A stretch of 6,122 bases of DNA from Candidatus Gastranaerophilales bacterium (GTDB lineage: Bacteria; Cyanobacteriota; Vampirovibrionia; Gastranaerophilales; Gastranaerophilaceae): positions 1 through 6,122 of the forward strand of contig UNSJ01000072.1 in NCBI GenBank assembly GCA_900548405.1, in the 5' to 3' direction. Of this stretch, positions 5,271 to 6,122 are shown piece after piece. A program made the position numbers and the translations under genes. The notes under the pieces are model-generated. The model was not told the DNA's origin and ran no database searches. It was given only the letters and a program-made list of their open reading frames with translations. Numbering within the stretch: position 1 is the stretch's first letter; every line of letters begins with the position of its first letter.

Positions 5271-5822
5271 AACGTTTACGAGTGCAGGTCTTAAAACCTT
5301 GTCACCCATTTTATATCCCTTTTGTAATTCATTAATAATTGTGTGTTCAGGATGTTCTGATGTCGGTGTCTGCATAACCGCATCGTGGAAATTCGGATCA
5401 AATTCTTTTCCTTCTGTTTCGATTGCTTCTAGTCCGAGTTTTGTAAGTACATCCATAACCTGTTTGTGAACAAGATTAAAGCTGTCTTTTACTGTTTGGC
5501 AATCTTCAACGTTTTCAAGAGCTTTTTCTCCGCGTTCAAAATTGTCTAAAACTTCTATCATTTTTTTCAATGCATTTTCAGCACCGTATTTTAAAAGATC
5601 TTCTCTTTCATGAGCCTGTCTTTTGCGATAATTATCAAAATCTGCAGCAAGTCTTAAATACTGCTTGTTTAATGTATCATATTTTTCCTGAAGTTCATTA
5701 TTTGCTTCATTCTTATCTTCGGCAGGTGTGTGTTCCTCCTGCGGCTGGTTTTCAGAATTTATGTTTTCGTCTAAGTTTTCCGGATTTTTAAACGGATTGT
5801 TATTATGATGCTTGTGTGACAT
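5256..5822 (-). CDS. grpE: Nucleotide exchange factor GrpE
   Basis: 188 residues, normal for the family. GrpE is the dimeric cytosolic factor that releases ADP from DnaK and also senses heat. The first ~40 residues are hydrophilic and low-complexity, with a His/Asn-rich start (SHKHHNNN) and many Glu/Gln, as expected for the disordered GrpE tail. A long coiled coil runs from about 40 to 100, including LAADFDNYRKRQAHERED (58-75), the conserved F-x-N-Y/F-x-K/R-R core. The C-terminal beta domain has the family signature: FDPNFHDAVMQ (141-151), HTIINELQKGYKMGDKVLRP (160-179), ending in LVNVA. ATG 5822 is preceded by AGAGGT at a seven-base gap. A promoter with an inverted repeat lies just upstream, so this is probably the first gene of the operon. 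Neither hrcA nor dnaK is recognisable beside it. Confidence 0.97.
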   Translation of the reverse strand: MSHKHHNNNPFKNPENLDENINSENQPQEEHTPAEDKNEANNELQEKYDTLNKQYLRLAADFDNYRKRQAHEREDLLKYGAENALKKMIEVLDNFERGEKALENVEDCQTVKDSFNLVHKQVMDVLTKLGLEAIETEGKEFDPNFHDAVMQTPTSEHPEHTIINELQKGYKMGDKVLRPALVNVATAE

Positions 5823-5845
5823 TTTCTCTACCTCTTAATAATATT

Positions 5846-5873
5846 ATTATAATTTATCAAGATAAATTAACAA
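5846..5873 (-). promoter_or_regulatory. Candidate promoter of the grpE-dnaJ operon
   Basis: On the minus strand TTGTTA (5873-5868, four of six -35 positions) and TATAAT (5851-5846, perfect -10) are separated by 16 bases. Transcription would begin near 5839, leaving about 17 bases of leader containing the AGAGGT ribosome binding site. No CIRCE element (TTAGCACTC-N9-GAGTGCTAA) is present, so HrcA control is not supported here. Confidence 0.6.
5850..5869. promoter_or_regulatory. 20-bp inverted repeat inside the grpE promoter, possible operator
   Basis: TAATTTATC-AA-GATAAATTA is a perfect 9-2-9 inverted repeat covering the whole spacer between the -35 and -10 hexamers. A second palindrome, TAATAATATTATTA (5836-5849, 14 bp, perfect), abuts it over the presumed start site. 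The first contains a non-trivial TATC/GATA core, so it is less likely to be pure AT noise. A dimeric regulator bound here would block RNA polymerase. No matching known operator comes to mind. Confidence 0.4.
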
Positions 5874-5880
5874 GAAAAAT

Positions 5881-5897
5881 TTATTATTTTTTAATAA
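5881..5897 (-). terminator. Weak AT-only hairpin after the right-edge gene
   Basis: TTATTA (5881-5886) and TAATAA (5892-5897) pair around a five-base loop immediately after the upstream stop codon. On the minus strand a short T run (ATTTTTC) follows. With only A-T pairs the stem is weak; it may separate the upstream gene from the grpE promoter or be chance. Confidence 0.25.
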
Positions 5898-6122
5898 TTA
5901 GGAATACGTTTTTATATTATTGTAGCCCTTTAAAACTGCCCCCATATATAAAGCTCCGTTTTTTACATATTGAGGATTATGAAGAACTTCGCAAATACCG
6001 TCTTCCGCGTCAAAGAGTTTTTCTTCATCTTCTTCTGAAAGTTCTATGTTTGGGTCATTCATGTATAAATCAAATTTTTCTGCCAAATCTGTCCCTTCGA
6101 GTAAATCCAACCTGCCTGCTGA
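5898..6122 (-). CDS. C-terminal part of an unrecognised acidic protein (cut by window edge)
   Basis: The frame is open from base 6122 to the TAA at 5900-5898, giving 74 residues that begin SAGRLDLLEGTDL at the edge. A TTG at 6110 could serve as a start, but the frame stays open beyond it and the piece reads as the end of a longer protein. It is acidic (NIELSEEDEEKLFDAEDGI) and then closes with NPQYVKNGALYMGAVLKGYNN. I do not recognise the family; it does not resemble the HrcA C-terminus often found upstream of grpE. It is 75 bases upstream of grpE, on the same strand, and is separated from it by the grpE promoter and a weak hairpin. Confidence 0.6.
   Translation of the reverse strand, partial: SAGRLDLLEGTDLAEKFDLYMNDPNIELSEEDEEKLFDAEDGICEVLHNPQYVKNGALYMGAVLKGYNNIKTYS

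Noticed and set aside
1..6122. CRISPR array, tRNA, rRNA or insertion sequence
   Set aside because: I saw no regularly spaced direct repeats, no cloverleaf or rRNA core sequence, and no transposase motifs or terminal inverted repeats.

Overview
This 6.1 kb window is AT-rich, with tightly packed bacterial genes nearly all on the minus strand and a small accessory pocket in the middle. Recognisable genes are universal bacterial ones: mtnA (partial), ruvC, dnaJ and grpE. No gene fixes the lineage. The low GC, a secreted seven-blade propeller protein with a classical signal peptide and the gene mix would suit a low-GC gut or environmental bacterium; Vampirovibrionia (Melainabacteria, e.g. Gastranaerophilales) is a guess from overall feel, not a demonstrated assignment.

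Left block (1-1547, minus strand). A perfect-consensus sigma70-type promoter (TTGACA-17-TATAAT, 1547 down to 1519) drives a four-gene run: a 73-aa hypothetical protein, ruvC, a 148-aa polytopic membrane protein and the start of mtnA, which leaves the window at base 1. Gaps are 5 to 15 bases, so it reads as one operon. An extended -10 sits directly before ruvC.

Middle pocket (1491-2063). Divergent from that promoter lies a 69-aa XRE-like small protein on the plus strand. Downstream of it is an unusual unit: a plus-strand promoter candidate, a 5' leader able to fold over the Shine-Dalgarno sequence, an 11-base perfect Shine-Dalgarno match, and a 24-codon ORF for a very hydrophobic leucine-rich peptide. 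On the opposite strand, a promoter candidate (2063-2036) and a good intrinsic terminator (1948-1918) bracket a roughly 110-nt RNA antisense to the 3' two thirds of the peptide gene. This is the layout of a type I toxin-antitoxin locus and is the best candidate here for something undescribed. The rival reading is that the minus-strand hairpins are tandem terminators of the grpE operon.

Right block (2060-5873, minus strand). A promoter with a 20-bp inverted repeat in its spacer precedes grpE, then dnaJ, a secreted seven-blade beta-propeller protein and a SAM-dependent O-methyltransferase. The last three genes overlap or nearly touch. GrpE and DnaJ are co-chaperones of DnaK, but dnaK is absent from this cluster. 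An intrinsic terminator with the grpE stop codon in its loop lies between grpE and dnaJ and may set their ratio. The far right end (5898-6122) holds the C-terminal part of an unrecognised gene.
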